DNA of 64,000 nt, from positions 186,001 to 250,000 of the forward strand of contig NZ_NSFT01000006.1 in NCBI RefSeq assembly GCF_002294725.1. Direction: 5' to 3'. The translations under genes were made by a program, and so were the position numbers. The stretch comes from Mesorhizobium sp. WSM4313. GTDB taxonomy: Bacteria; Pseudomonadota; Alphaproteobacteria; Rhizobiales; Rhizobiaceae. Of the stretch, positions 55,796 through 64,000 are shown piece by piece (the first letter of the stretch is position 1; each line of letters begins with the position of its first letter). The notes beneath the pieces are model-generated. The model ran no database searches. It had not been told where the DNA came from and saw only the letters and a list, made by a program, of their open reading frames with translations.

Positions 55796-55862
55796 ACGGC
55801 ATGGATTCCAGGGTCTTCGCGACGCCGCTTCGCGGCTGCTTCGCCCTGGAATGACGAAGTTC
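55796..55862 (-). repeat. Palindromic intergenic repeat, copy C2 (inverted)
   Basis: ACGGCATGGATTCCAGGGTC to CCCTGGAATGACGA, with CGACGCCGCTTCGCGG in the middle. It is the inverted partner of copy C1. The two may form a large stem. Confidence 0.65.
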
Positions 55863-55872
55863 GAGCATCCGC

Positions 55873-56550
55873 ATGAAAACACCCATTTCCATCCGACGCG
55901 GTACAGTGGCCGCGGTGTTCATCGATCTCCAGGAGGAGCATCGCAAGGACAAGCGCTATCTGGTCGAGGGTTTTGCCGACATCCTCGCCAATGTGCAGCG
56001 CCTGCAGGAGGCGGCGCGGCGCAACTTCGTGCCGCTCTATCATTGGGCGTATATCGTCGATCTCGCCGCGGCGCGGCCGTTCCACCCAGTCAATGAAAGC
56101 GGCAAATCGGCCTTCTCCGACAAGGACGATCCGCTGACCGCAATCTGCCATGAAGTGGCGCCGCAAAATGGCGAAGCCACGCTGGTCAAGCAGGAAGCTA
56201 GCGCCTTCGCCAGGAACGATTTTGGCGACAAGCTCAAGACCTCGGGCATCGAATGGCTGGTGATTGCGGGCGTTTGGACCGAGGCCTGCATCGACGCGAC
56301 GGTGAAGGACGCGGTAGCGCGCGGCTTTCGCGTGCTTTTGGTCAAGGATGCCTGCGGCAGCGCCAGTGCCGCCATGCACCAGACCGGCATCCTCAACCTC
56401 GCCAACCGCCTCTATGGCGGTGCCGTCACCAACACGCTCGATGCCTGCCGGCTGTTGGCGGGAGACACCGTGAAGGTGTGGCAGGTCGAGGGCTCGGTGC
56501 CGCTGCGCTTCACCTTCGAGAGCGCTGCGCAGCTATACGCCGAGCTTTGA
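55873..56550 (+). CDS. Isochorismatase-family cysteine hydrolase
   Basis: A 225-residue enzyme with a complete catalytic triad: Asp in AVFIDLQEE, Lys in ATLVKQEASAF and Cys in GVWTEACIDATV. The alpha/beta fold and length fit the family, which includes nicotinamidases and carbamoyl hydrolases. The substrate is unknown. Its stop lies directly before the HSL-type hydrolase, suggesting one operon. Confidence 0.88.
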   Translation: MKTPISIRRGTVAAVFIDLQEEHRKDKRYLVEGFADILANVQRLQEAARRNFVPLYHWAYIVDLAAARPFHPVNESGKSAFSDKDDPLTAICHEVAPQNGEATLVKQEASAFARNDFGDKLKTSGIEWLVIAGVWTEACIDATVKDAVARGFRVLLVKDACGSASAAMHQTGILNLANRLYGGAVTNTLDACRLLAGDTVKVWQVEGSVPLRFTFESAAQLYAEL

Positions 56551-56555
56551 CGGCA

Positions 56556-57599
56556 GTGACCAGAGCCCAAACCGATCCGTCGAGCCGCGGCCAATATGCC
56601 GACCGGCTCGATCCGGAGTTGTGGGATTATATCGACGAGGTCAACAGTTGGTACCCGCCGGAGATCGTCGCCGCGCCCATTACCGAGCAGCGCGCGGTCT
56701 ATGATCGGATGTGCGTCGCGTTTCACCAAGGTCATCCGGAAGGCGTGACGACCAGCGACGGTCTCGTAACGACGGCCGCGCATGCGATCCCAATCCGATA
56801 CTACCGCATGGCGGACAAGACGGCGCCGGCGATTGTCGTCTATTACCATGGCGGCGGTTTTGTTCTTGGCGACCTCGACAGCCACGACGACATTTGCGCC
56901 GAGATCTGCGCCGGCACCGGTTTCGAGGTGGTCTCGGCCGACTACCGGCTGGCGCCGGAACACCTGCACCCCGCCTCCTTCGACGATGCGCTGGCCGTGT
57001 TCGAATGGGTCGCCGCGGCGAGCACGCTGCCGATCGTGCTTTGCGGCGAAAGTGCCGGCGGAAATCTCGCTGCCGCGGTGGCGCAAGCGGCGCGGCGCCA
57101 TGAACGGCACGCTGTTGGCCAGATGTTGATCTATCCGGAGCTGGGCGGCGACGAGACCGGACGCTCTTATGTCGAGCATGCCGAAGCGCCGCTGCTCAGC
57201 GTAAGCGACATCGAGTTCTACCGTCGCATCCGGTCCGCGCCCGGGCAGTCACAGGACGATCCAACGTTCTCGCCGCTTCGAGACCACGATTTCTCCGGCC
57301 TGCCGCCGACGATTATCGTCACCGCCGAATGCGACCCGCTATCGTCCGACGGCGAAGTCTATTGCGACCGCATCCTTGCCGCCGGCGGCCACGCATGGTG
57401 GCGCGAGGAGAAGCGGCTGGTGCACAGCTTTTTGCGGGCAAGGCCGACTGTTCCGCGCGCGGCGGAGGCGTTCGCGAGGATCATCAGCGACATCTCGAAT
57501 CTGGGCGCCGGCGATGGAGCGCTAATCTCCCCCCTCGTGGGGGAGATGGCCGGCAGGCCAGAGGGGGGCGCGAAGGAACGCGGCTCCTCGGACTTCTGA
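56556..57599 (+). CDS. HSL-family alpha/beta hydrolase, C-terminus formed by a repeat element
   Basis: A 347-residue carboxylesterase-type enzyme. Oxyanion-hole motif YYHGGGFVLGD, nucleophile Ser in GESAGGN, Asp in AECDPLSSDG and His in RLVHSFLR are all present. The final residues LISPLVGEMAGRPEGG and KERGSSDF come from a RIME-like repeat, so the original stop was lost or the element inserted into the gene end. Start is GTG at 56556 or TTG at 56547; the ribosome-site spacing favours 56556. Close coupling to the isochorismatase suggests a shared catabolic role. Confidence 0.85.
   Translation: MTRAQTDPSSRGQYADRLDPELWDYIDEVNSWYPPEIVAAPITEQRAVYDRMCVAFHQGHPEGVTTSDGLVTTAAHAIPIRYYRMADKTAPAIVVYYHGGGFVLGDLDSHDDICAEICAGTGFEVVSADYRLAPEHLHPASFDDALAVFEWVAAASTLPIVLCGESAGGNLAAAVAQAARRHERHAVGQMLIYPELGGDETGRSYVEHAEAPLLSVSDIEFYRRIRSAPGQSQDDPTFSPLRDHDFSGLPPTIIVTAECDPLSSDGEVYCDRILAAGGHAWWREEKRLVHSFLRARPTVPRAAEAFARIISDISNLGAGDGALISPLVGEMAGRPEGGAKERGSSDF
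57521..57580 (-). repeat. RIME-like element, copy B1, inside the hydrolase gene end
   Basis: CTCCCCCCTCGTGGGGGAG, then GGCCGGCAGGCCAGAGGGGG. It encodes PLVGEMAGRPEGGAKE in frame with the hydrolase. Confidence 0.75.
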
Positions 57600-57636
57600 T
57601 CATCTGAACGACTTGAGAAGGTAGCGCTGACTGCCG

Positions 57637-57702
57637 AAACGCCGGCGGGACAGCGCCCCCTCTGCCCTGCCGGGCATCTCCCCCACGAGGGGGGATTGGC
57701 TG
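57637..57702 (+). repeat. RIME-like element, copy B2 (inverted relative to B1)
   Basis: ACGCCGGCGGGACAGCGCCC, then TGCCCTGCCGGGCATCTCCC and a CCCCCACGAGGGGGG hairpin. It pairs with B1 and lies in the otherwise empty region before the ABC binding-protein gene. Confidence 0.75.
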
Positions 57703-57855
57703 TACCCTCTGCGGAACAGCGCACAAGAACTGCGGAAACCCAACCATTTCGTGGCGGAAAGCGGACCTATCATCCCCTCGCAGGCAACGGCGCTCCGGCG
57801 GACGCATCCGCCCCCGCATGGCGGCCCGGAGCGCCCAACAACAGAGGGAACGACG

Positions 57856-59496
57856 ATGAAATTCATGCTGACCGACAGAAAACTGCATCCGCAAGCCAAG
57901 CCGATCGCCGACGATTTCAGGAAGGGCGCGATCAGCCGGCGCGAATATCTGGCCTTGATGGCCGGCTTCGGCGTCAGCGCCGCCGGCGCCATGGCGCTGG
58001 GCGGGATCGCTGCCTCGCCTGCCCGCGCCGCCGAGCCGAAAAAGGGCGGTGTGCTGCGCGTGGCGATGAACGTCAAGGGCTTTAAGGATCCGCGCACCTT
58101 CGACGGGGTGGAGATGTCGAATGTCGCGCGCCAGTGCAACGAATATCTGGTGCGCTGGAAAACCGACTTTTCCTTCGAGCCCTGGCTGCTCGAAAGCTGG
58201 GAGACCAGCGACGACGCCAAGACGATCACGCTGCACGTGCGCAAGGGCATCACATGGTCGAACGGCGACACTTTCAACGCCGAGGACGTGATCCACAACC
58301 TCAACCGCTGGTGCGATGCCTCGGTCGCCGGCAATTCGGTCGCCGCGCGCATGGGCGCGCTGGTCAATGCCGACACCAAGAAGCCGGTCGACGGCGGCAT
58401 CCAGAAGGTCGACGACTACACCGTCAAGATCAACCTGCCGAAGCCCGACATCTCGCTGATCGCCGGCATGGCCGACTATCCGGCATTGATCATGCACCGC
58501 TCCTATGAGGGCGACGCCGATCCGAAGAAGGCTTTGGCCATCACCACCGGCCCTTGCGAGCTGGTGAGTTGGGACGCCGAAACGGGTGCGGAGGTGAAGC
58601 GCAAGGACAAGCCGTGGTGGAAGGGCGAGTTCTATCTCGACGGCATAAAATGGGTCGACTACGGCTCCGATCCCAACGCCACGCTGTCCGCCTTCGAGTC
58701 TGGAGAGATCGACACCGACCACGAGACCACGGCGGATGCCGTGTCGCAGACCGATCAGATGGGCCTGCAGAATTCCGAGATCGCCACCGGCTCGACCATC
58801 GTCGCGCGCTTCAATGTCTCCAACGCGCCCTATGACGACCTCAAGGTGCGCCGCGCCGCCCAGCTTGCCGTCGACAATGCGGCCGTCCTGAAGCTCGGGC
58901 TCGACGGCCGCGGCAAGCCCGCCGACAACCACCATGTCGGCCCGATGCATCCGGAATTCGCCGATATCGGCCCGGCCAAACGCGATGTCGAACAGGCCAA
59001 GAAGCTTATTTCGGAATCCGGCAAGGCCGACCACGAATATGAGCTGATCTCGGTCGACGTCGAATGGCAAAAGAGCACCGCCGACGCGATTGCCGCGCAA
59101 ATCCGCGAGGCCGGCCTGAAGATCAAGCGCACCGTGCTGCCGGCAGCGACCTTCTGGAACGACTGGGCCAAGTTCCCCTATTCCTGCACCGAATGGCTCG
59201 GCCGCCCCCTTGGCGTGCAGGTGCTGGCTTTGGCCTACAAATCGGGCGGCGCCTGGAACGAAAGCGCCTATTCGAACAAGGAGTTCGACGAGCTTCTCGA
59301 CAAGGCGCTTGCAACGCCGGATGCCACCCAGCGCAAGGAGATCATGGCCAAGATCGAGACCAACCTGCGCGACTCCGGCATCATCGTCCAGCCCTATTGG
59401 CGCTCGGTCTACCGCACCTATCGCAAGGGCGTGCAGGGCTGCGAACAGCACCAGGCGCTTGAGCAGCATTTCGAGACGGTGTGGCTGGAGTCCTGA
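57856..59496 (+). CDS. ABC transporter substrate-binding protein (SBP family 5), Tat-exported
   Basis: A 546-residue periplasmic peptide/opine-type binding protein. A twin-arginine signal ([12 protein letters not shown], residues about 35-46) precedes the cleavage region ASPARAAEP. The mature protein has [10 protein letters not shown] and [24 protein letters not shown], the family-5 signature region. The ATG at 57856 has GAGGGAACG upstream. No permease or ATPase gene follows, so it depends on transporter parts elsewhere or is an orphan. The ligand is unknown, but length and motifs fit dipeptide/oligopeptide binding proteins. Confidence 0.9.
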   Translation: MKFMLTDRKLHPQAKPIADDFRKGAISRREYLALMAGFGVSAAGAMALGGIAASPARAAEPKKGGVLRVAMNVKGFKDPRTFDGVEMSNVARQCNEYLVRWKTDFSFEPWLLESWETSDDAKTITLHVRKGITWSNGDTFNAEDVIHNLNRWCDASVAGNSVAARMGALVNADTKKPVDGGIQKVDDYTVKINLPKPDISLIAGMADYPALIMHRSYEGDADPKKALAITTGPCELVSWDAETGAEVKRKDKPWWKGEFYLDGIKWVDYGSDPNATLSAFESGEIDTDHETTADAVSQTDQMGLQNSEIATGSTIVARFNVSNAPYDDLKVRRAAQLAVDNAAVLKLGLDGRGKPADNHHVGPMHPEFADIGPAKRDVEQAKKLISESGKADHEYELISVDVEWQKSTADAIAAQIREAGLKIKRTVLPAATFWNDWAKFPYSCTEWLGRPLGVQVLALAYKSGGAWNESAYSNKEFDELLDKALATPDATQRKEIMAKIETNLRDSGIIVQPYWRSVYRTYRKGVQGCEQHQALEQHFETVWLES

Positions 59497-59510
59497 TCCT
59501 CCCAGGAGCG

Positions 59511-59550
59511 AGCGGCCGGCGCGACCTTCCTGTCGCGTCGGCCGTCTGCC
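59511..59550. other. GC-rich hairpin after the ABC binding-protein gene
   Basis: CGGCCGGCGCGA and TCGCGTCGGCCG are nearly complementary with an 8-base loop. There is no T-run, so a terminator is uncertain. Confidence 0.4.
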
Positions 59551-59599
59551 ATTTGCCAGCGATTGCCTTCAGCTCAGATTGCGTCGGCGGCGCCGATTG

Positions 59600-59808
59600 C
59601 TAGGAAAAGACGGCCAACAGTTTGTCGACGCCACCGCCCTCCTTCGCCCGCCGCAAGGCTATGTATGTGGTCGTCGCGACGACAGGGCGAAAAAGCACAC
59701 GGCGACCGCCAGCGAGAGAACCGGATTCCGTCCGATGAACGAGAGCGCATTGCCGACTACCCCGCCCAGCCGGAATTTACCGGCTGCACCTGGGCTTTCC
59801 AAAGCCAT
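59600..59808 (-). pseudogene. Internally deleted paralogue of the adjacent membrane-protein gene
   Basis: The N-terminal part (FRLGGVVGNALSFIGRNPVL, then a membrane helix) matches the start of the neighbouring gene, and in another frame the last part (TTYIALRRAKEGGGVDKLL, ending AVFS) matches its end (YVELRQAKEGASIDEL, ending AEIFS). About 190 residues between are missing and the frame changes at the join. It is therefore a tandem duplicate collapsed by deletion. Confidence 0.75.
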
Positions 59809-59825
59809 CGGGTGATCTCTGCTGC

Positions 59826-60608
59826 CTAGGAGAATATCTCCGCCAGTTCGTCGATGCTTGCGCCTTCTTTCGCCTGGCGCAGCTCGACATAGCTCACCGC
59901 GGTTGCGATCGAGAGCACCATCGAGACCACCGTCTGCACCAGAGCGGCGCCGATCTCGGCGATGATGCCTCCGAACAGCACCAGAACGAGCAGCATCCCC
60001 CACTGGATGATCATCGCGATGATGACGAGAATGAGGAACAGACCGAAAAGTCCCCAGCGGCTGCCCTTGGTGAGGACCCGGCTGCGCGACATCGAGCCGA
60101 ACACGCCCCGCCGCTCCTGGATCAGGACCGGCACCGACATCGACCAGCCGAGCCAGAGGATAATGCCCGGCACGATCAACAGCATCAGGCCGATACCCGC
60201 ACCGAGACCGACGAGCAGGCCGATGCCAAGCGTCGGCAGCAGAAAGCGGATCGCAATCTGGATGCAGTCGGCAAAGGACGGACGCTTGCCATTGAGGTCC
60301 TCGATGGTCGCCCGCACCAGCGCCGACTGCAGCAGCAGCGCGCACACGAACGAAATCAACCCGGCGATGATGGTGATGTAGGAATTGCGAAACATGGCGC
60401 CTGGGTCGGCCATGGTGCCGGGGTCGCGCTGCATCATGGCGTCGATCTGCGGCTGGGTCCACAGCCTGATGAGCAATGCCGGCAGACCCGAAAACAAAGC
60501 CGCCAACCCCACGCAAAGTCCGAGGTTTCGGCCAATCACTCCGAAGGTGTTGCTGAATACCCTGCCGATCTCGAATCGGCCGGGTCGTCCCAATGTTGCA
60601 GTCGTCAT
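59826..60608 (-). CDS. Multi-pass membrane protein of unknown function
   Basis: A 260-residue protein with about six hydrophobic segments (including LGLCVGLAALFSGLPALLI and TIIAGLISFVCALLL). It ends YVELRQAKEGASIDEL then AEIFS. Glycerophosphoryl-diester-phosphodiesterase-like or DUF membrane-domain proteins have a similar layout. The ATG at 60608 has GGGGGAAAA upstream and is preferred over an upstream start. It is divergent from the MoxR operon and has a collapsed paralogue beside it. Confidence 0.75.
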   Translation of the reverse strand: MTTATLGRPGRFEIGRVFSNTFGVIGRNLGLCVGLAALFSGLPALLIRLWTQPQIDAMMQRDPGTMADPGAMFRNSYITIIAGLISFVCALLLQSALVRATIEDLNGKRPSFADCIQIAIRFLLPTLGIGLLVGLGAGIGLMLLIVPGIILWLGWSMSVPVLIQERRGVFGSMSRSRVLTKGSRWGLFGLFLILVIIAMIIQWGMLLVLVLFGGIIAEIGAALVQTVVSMVLSIATAVSYVELRQAKEGASIDELAEIFS

Positions 60609-60757
60609 GATAATTTTCCCCCGAGTCACCACTGCGTTCATCGGCGACTTCAAAGTAAATTTGCCAAGATTGAAAGGCTACGTCCAGTGCGCTTGCAATT
60701 GTCATGGCGTATTGCCAGTGTCGGCCTCGAACCGCAGGTTGCAGGGGGAACGAGCGG

Positions 60758-61384
60758 GTGACAGCCGCAGGGACGGAAGAGGCCGGACGGCTGGCGCAGC
60801 TGCACAAGCAACTGCTCGGGGACGATTCAATCCAGTTCGCCTTGCCGACCTACGTGCGGCCCGAGCCGCCGCAGTGGCTGAAGCCGCTTCTGGACGGCCT
60901 GGCGAAGCTCGGTCCCTACATGATCTATCTGTTCTGGGGCGCGGTGATCATCGGCGTCGCGATCATTGCTTTTCTGCTTTTCCTCGAGGCGAAAGGCATT
61001 GCCTGGCGCCTGCCATGGCGGCGAAAACGCGAAGAAACCGAAGCGAAGGAAGAGTGGCGCCCTGACGCGGGCGCTGCCCAAGTCCTGCTCTCCGAGGCCG
61101 ATGCGCTCGCCGCGCGCGGCGAGTATGACGAGGCGGTGCATCTACTGTTGCGCCGCAGCGTCTCCGATATCGCCACCCGGCTGCCCGATTTCCTGCGTCC
61201 ATCGCTCACCGCACGCGACATCGCCGCCGCCGGCTCCATCCCCACCCGGCCCCGCGCCGCCTTCAGCGAGATCGCCCGCATCGTCGAGGCCGCCTTGTTT
61301 GCCCGCCGACCCGTCGGGGTCGAAGGCTGGCAGCAGGCGCGCGGAGCCTATGAGCGGTTCGCCTTCCGAGATGCCTGGGCATGA
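60758..61384 (+). CDS. DUF4129-domain membrane protein
   Basis: A 208-residue protein with one membrane helix at about 50-72 and a cytosolic DUF4129-like helical domain: LLSEADALAARGEYDEAVHLLL and RPSLTARDIAAAGS. The GTG start has AGGGGGA upstream. It is the first gene of a DUF4129, DUF4350, MoxR, DUF58 operon. Confidence 0.82.
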   Translation: MTAAGTEEAGRLAQLHKQLLGDDSIQFALPTYVRPEPPQWLKPLLDGLAKLGPYMIYLFWGAVIIGVAIIAFLLFLEAKGIAWRLPWRRKREETEAKEEWRPDAGAAQVLLSEADALAARGEYDEAVHLLLRRSVSDIATRLPDFLRPSLTARDIAAAGSIPTRPRAAFSEIARIVEAALFARRPVGVEGWQQARGAYERFAFRDAWA

Positions 61385-62595
61385 GCGCGCAACCGACCGA
61401 GGCGGCCGCGGAGCCGTTCAGCCGCAAGACCCTGTTCTGGGGCATTTTCGCCAGCCTGCTGGCGGCGGCCGGATTTTTCCTGCTGTCCACCTATGCGCCG
61501 GATTTCCACCAGCCCCAGGGCGGTGCCACGCCTTTCTCGAAGGGCGGCACCGGCTATGCCGGGCTTGTCGAATGGCTGAAGCTCACCAACGGACAGGCGC
61601 CGCCGATGGAGCGCGGCGAGAAGGACCTCGCGTCCCCCGTGGCGTCGACCTTCCTGCTCGTCGTCACCATCGCGCCGGGCAGCGACCCGGCCGCGCTCGA
61701 TCGCCTTATCAAGCTGCGCTCTGGCAAAGACACGCTGTTCGTGCTGCCCAAATGGCAGACCTTTCCCTTGTTCAGCCATGAAGGCTGGGAGGAAAAGGTC
61801 GAGCGGCTGCCCAACAACGTCGTCAACGACTGGCTCGGCCGCATCGCCAAGACCAAGCTCGGCGAGGCCAAGAACACGCTCTCGCAGATCAACATCGCCG
61901 GCCGCATGGTGGCCGCGCCGGAGGAACTGCAATGGGTGGCGGACGACCATCCGCTGATCGCGGCGGGCGACGGCAGGGCTATCCTGACCGAGTTCGACAA
62001 CGAACCCTTCTACATCCTCACCGATCCCGATTTCCTCAACAATGCCGCGCTGAAGGACGAGCAGAAGGCGGCCGCCGCGCTCGACATCATCGCCATGCTG
62101 GAGCCCGCCAAGGGAGCCGTCATGTTCGACCTGACGCTGCACGGCATCGGCGGCAACTACGATCTTGCCAAGCTGCTGATCGAACCGCCTTTCCTGGCTT
62201 TGACGCTGTCGGTGCTGGTGGCGGCCGCGCTCGCCTTCCTGCACGGGCTCGGCCGCTTCGGTCCGCCGCGCGCCGAAGGGCGCGCCATCGCCTTCGGCAA
62301 GCGGGCGCTGGTCGACACCACGGCGATGCTTTTGAAGCGCGCCGGACGGCTGCAGGAGCTTGGCGACCGTTACGCAACGCTGATGCGCCAGCGCGCGGCC
62401 GTCCTGCTCGGCGCGCCGCACGGGCTGCAGGGCGAGGCGCTCGACCGCTGGCTCGATTCCCGCGACAAGGAAGAACAGCACGGCTTCACCGCCCGCTTCA
62501 GGGCAGTACACGATTCCAACAATCTGGCCGCAATGCACGAAGCAGCCGAAAAGCTGCATGACTGGACGGCAAGGAGGCTCATTGAACGTCGATGA
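61381..62595 (+). CDS. DUF4350-domain membrane protein
   Basis: A 404-residue protein with membrane helices at about 18-38 and 265-290 and a large extracytoplasmic domain between them. The start overlaps the previous stop as ATGA. The presence beside MoxR and DUF58 genes is the family's usual context. The role is in an envelope or chaperone-like process and is not defined. Confidence 0.85.
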   Translation: MSAQPTEAAAEPFSRKTLFWGIFASLLAAAGFFLLSTYAPDFHQPQGGATPFSKGGTGYAGLVEWLKLTNGQAPPMERGEKDLASPVASTFLLVVTIAPGSDPAALDRLIKLRSGKDTLFVLPKWQTFPLFSHEGWEEKVERLPNNVVNDWLGRIAKTKLGEAKNTLSQINIAGRMVAAPEELQWVADDHPLIAAGDGRAILTEFDNEPFYILTDPDFLNNAALKDEQKAAAALDIIAMLEPAKGAVMFDLTLHGIGGNYDLAKLLIEPPFLALTLSVLVAAALAFLHGLGRFGPPRAEGRAIAFGKRALVDTTAMLLKRAGRLQELGDRYATLMRQRAAVLLGAPHGLQGEALDRWLDSRDKEEQHGFTARFRAVHDSNNLAAMHEAAEKLHDWTARRLIERR

Positions 62596-63538
62596 AGTGA
62601 AGACCCTGGCGAACGCGATCAGGGAAGAAGTGGCAAAAGCGATCACCGGCCAGCGCGACACGGTCGACCTGATGCTGACGGCGCTGTTTGCCGGCGGGCA
62701 TATCCTGCTCGAAGGCCCGCCCGGCACCGCCAAGACGATGACGGCGCGCTGCTTCGCGCAGGCGCTTGGCGTCGCCTATGGCCGCATCCAGTTCACGCCC
62801 GACTTGATGCCCGGCGATATCGTCGGCGCGAACATCTATAATTTCCAGACCGGGCAGTTCACGCTGACGCGCGGCCCGATCTTCTGCGACCTTTTGCTCG
62901 CCGACGAAATCAACCGCACACCGCCGAAGACGCAAGCCGCGCTGCTCGAGGCCATGCAGGAGCATGCCGTCACCTTCGATGGCACCACCCATTCGCTCGG
63001 CCGGAATTTCATGGTGGTGGCGACGCAGAACCCCATCGAGCATCAGGGCGTCTATCCGCTGCCCGAAGCGCAGCTCGACCGCTTCCTGTTCAAGCATCGG
63101 GTGAGCTATCCGGATCTCACCGAAGAGCGCGCCATCATCGTCCATCACGGCGGCGGCTCGGCCTCGCACGATATCGAGCAATACGGCATCAAGGCGCGGA
63201 CCGACCGCGAGACGCTGGAAGCGGCGCTGGCCACGGTCGGCGACGTCACGCTGGTCGACGACGTCGTCGGCTATATCGCGGCACTTGTGCGCGGCACGCG
63301 CGAAAGCCCTGACCTGGAAGTGGGAGCGAGTCCACGCGCGGGCGCCATGCTGGCGAGAGCCGCGCGCGCCCGGGCGACGCTCGACGGCCGCAACTATGTC
63401 ATCCCCGACGACGTCAAGGCGCTGGCAGTACCGGCGCTGCGTCACCGTGTCGTTCTCTCGCCGGCCGCGCAGATCGACGGGCGGCTGGTCGAGCAGATCG
63501 TCTCAGACCTCGTCGACAATACGGAAGCGCCGCGTTGA
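62582..63538 (+). CDS. MoxR-family AAA ATPase
   Basis: A 318-residue AAA+ ATPase. Walker A EGPPGTAKTM and Walker B LLADEINRTPPKTQ are followed by a sensor region VATQNPIEHQGVYPLPEAQLD. The TTG start overlaps the DUF4350 end and has AAGGAGG at ideal spacing. MoxR proteins act as chaperones for maturation of neighbouring protein complexes; here the DUF58 protein is the probable partner. Confidence 0.92.
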   Translation: MNVDEVKTLANAIREEVAKAITGQRDTVDLMLTALFAGGHILLEGPPGTAKTMTARCFAQALGVAYGRIQFTPDLMPGDIVGANIYNFQTGQFTLTRGPIFCDLLLADEINRTPPKTQAALLEAMQEHAVTFDGTTHSLGRNFMVVATQNPIEHQGVYPLPEAQLDRFLFKHRVSYPDLTEERAIIVHHGGGSASHDIEQYGIKARTDRETLEAALATVGDVTLVDDVVGYIAALVRGTRESPDLEVGASPRAGAMLARAARARATLDGRNYVIPDDVKALAVPALRHRVVLSPAAQIDGRLVEQIVSDLVDNTEAPR

Positions 63539-64000
63539 TCTATCCGAGCGGCCGAGCGGTCTGGGCAGCTGCGGCGGGGGCGATCCCCGCCTTCCTGATC
63601 GCGCTCGCATTGCCGCATGTCTGGTATCTCGGCCTGTTGTGGATCTGCCTGCTGCTTGCATTCCTGGCGGTGGACGCAGCCGCAGGCAGGGGTCGCGCCT
63701 CGCTCAACGCCACGCTGACGGCGCCGCCGCAGGTCGGCGTCGGCGGGCGCTTCACGCTGCACTTGGCGGCCGGTGCCGGCGCAAGGCTGCGCCGCCTGCA
63801 GGCGCGTGTCGGCCATGACCAGCGGCTGCAGCCGGTCGCGGGCACCGGCGGCGCGCTGCCGGCCAATGGCGGCACGCTCGACCTCGAATTCGAGGCGATC
63901 CGCCGCGGCATTGCCAGCTTCGACCGGCTGTGGCTGCGCTGGCAGGGACCGTTCGGTCTGATGTGGAACCAGGTCATATTGCCGGTCGACCGCAAGGTTG
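63535..64000 (+). CDS. DUF58-domain protein (3' end outside window)
   Basis: The first 155 residues are present. Two adjacent membrane helices (residues about 8-45) are followed by the beta-rich N-terminal region with FEAIRRGIASFDRLWLRW, typical before the DUF58 (VWA-like) domain. The TTG start overlaps the MoxR stop as TTGA. Gene order is that of a standard MoxR-DUF58 cluster. Confidence 0.85.
   Translation, partial: MIYPSGRAVWAAAAGAIPAFLIALALPHVWYLGLLWICLLLAFLAVDAAAGRGRASLNATLTAPPQVGVGGRFTLHLAAGAGARLRRLQARVGHDQRLQPVAGTGGALPANGGTLDLEFEAIRRGIASFDRLWLRWQGPFGLMWNQVILPVDRKV

Noticed and set aside
57484..59469. 661-residue minus-strand frame opposite the ABC binding-protein gene
   Set aside because: Shadow without domain features; the plus-strand gene has a Tat signal and family motifs.

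Overview
The DNA is GC-rich and reads as a Mesorhizobium-type alphaproteobacterium (order Hyphomicrobiales). That is inferred from the gene families, the abundant GTG and TTG starts, a BA14K-like protein, and paired palindromic elements of the rhizobial intergenic (RIME-like) kind that carry the phrase PLVGEMAGRPEGG into a coding frame. No tRNA, rRNA, CRISPR array, complete insertion sequence or integrase was recognised.

Layout. (1) 1-11.6 kb is a defence locus. On the minus strand a TerB-domain membrane protein, a BREX-type P-loop ATPase and an Lhr-like DEAD/DEAH helicase (running off the left edge) lie in overlapping order, the gene content of the Shango anti-phage system. Divergent from it is a 1132-residue TM0106-type protein combining a RecB-like nuclease, a DEDD/RNase H-fold exonuclease and an SF1 helicase. 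It is followed by a damaged ZorA/ZorB-like motor pair: the ZorA-like protein lacks its membrane domain, and the ZorB-like protein is frameshifted in its OmpA domain. (2) 11.6-16.6 kb is an RND efflux operon with a divergent AcrR-type repressor and a near-perfect AcrR-like operator. (3) 16.8-19.3 kb holds a PycTM-like membrane protein, a lipoprotein alpha/beta hydrolase and a TetR regulator with a frameshifted end. (4) 19.9-23.5 kb is a LysR, FAD-oxidase and MFS cluster. (5) 24.9-31.4 kb is a phosphorelay: a hybrid kinase with four GAF domains, a free Hpt protein and a receiver domain fused to an EamA transporter. It is flanked by two decayed TPR fragments of cyclase-type proteins. (6) 33.6-37.6 kb is an ECF sigma/anti-sigma/CpxP-like operon beside EF-hand, repeat and BA14K-like exported proteins and a VOC protein.

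(7) 38-48 kb is accessory DNA: an AT-rich exported protein, a vsr remnant, orphan proteins, a palindrome cluster, a HEPN-like protein, a coiled-coil membrane protein with 49-residue tandem repeats, and small exported or zinc-ribbon proteins. (8) 48.4-64 kb is mostly ordinary chromosome: aldehyde dehydrogenase, ACT protein, a GNAT gene broken by an amber codon, a YeiH exporter, fRMsr, a GlxA-type regulator, an M24/DddP-like peptidase, an isochorismatase, an HSL-type esterase, a Tat-exported ABC binding protein, a membrane protein with a deleted paralogue beside it, and a MoxR/DUF58/DUF4129/DUF4350 operon running off the right edge.

The strongest candidate for a new system is the 1-11.6 kb locus. 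The REC-EamA phosphorelay is the second most unusual arrangement. Several genes carry single-base or deletion lesions (zorB-like, tetR, GNAT, DUF paralogue, TPR fragments), so either real decay or assembly error must be weighed.
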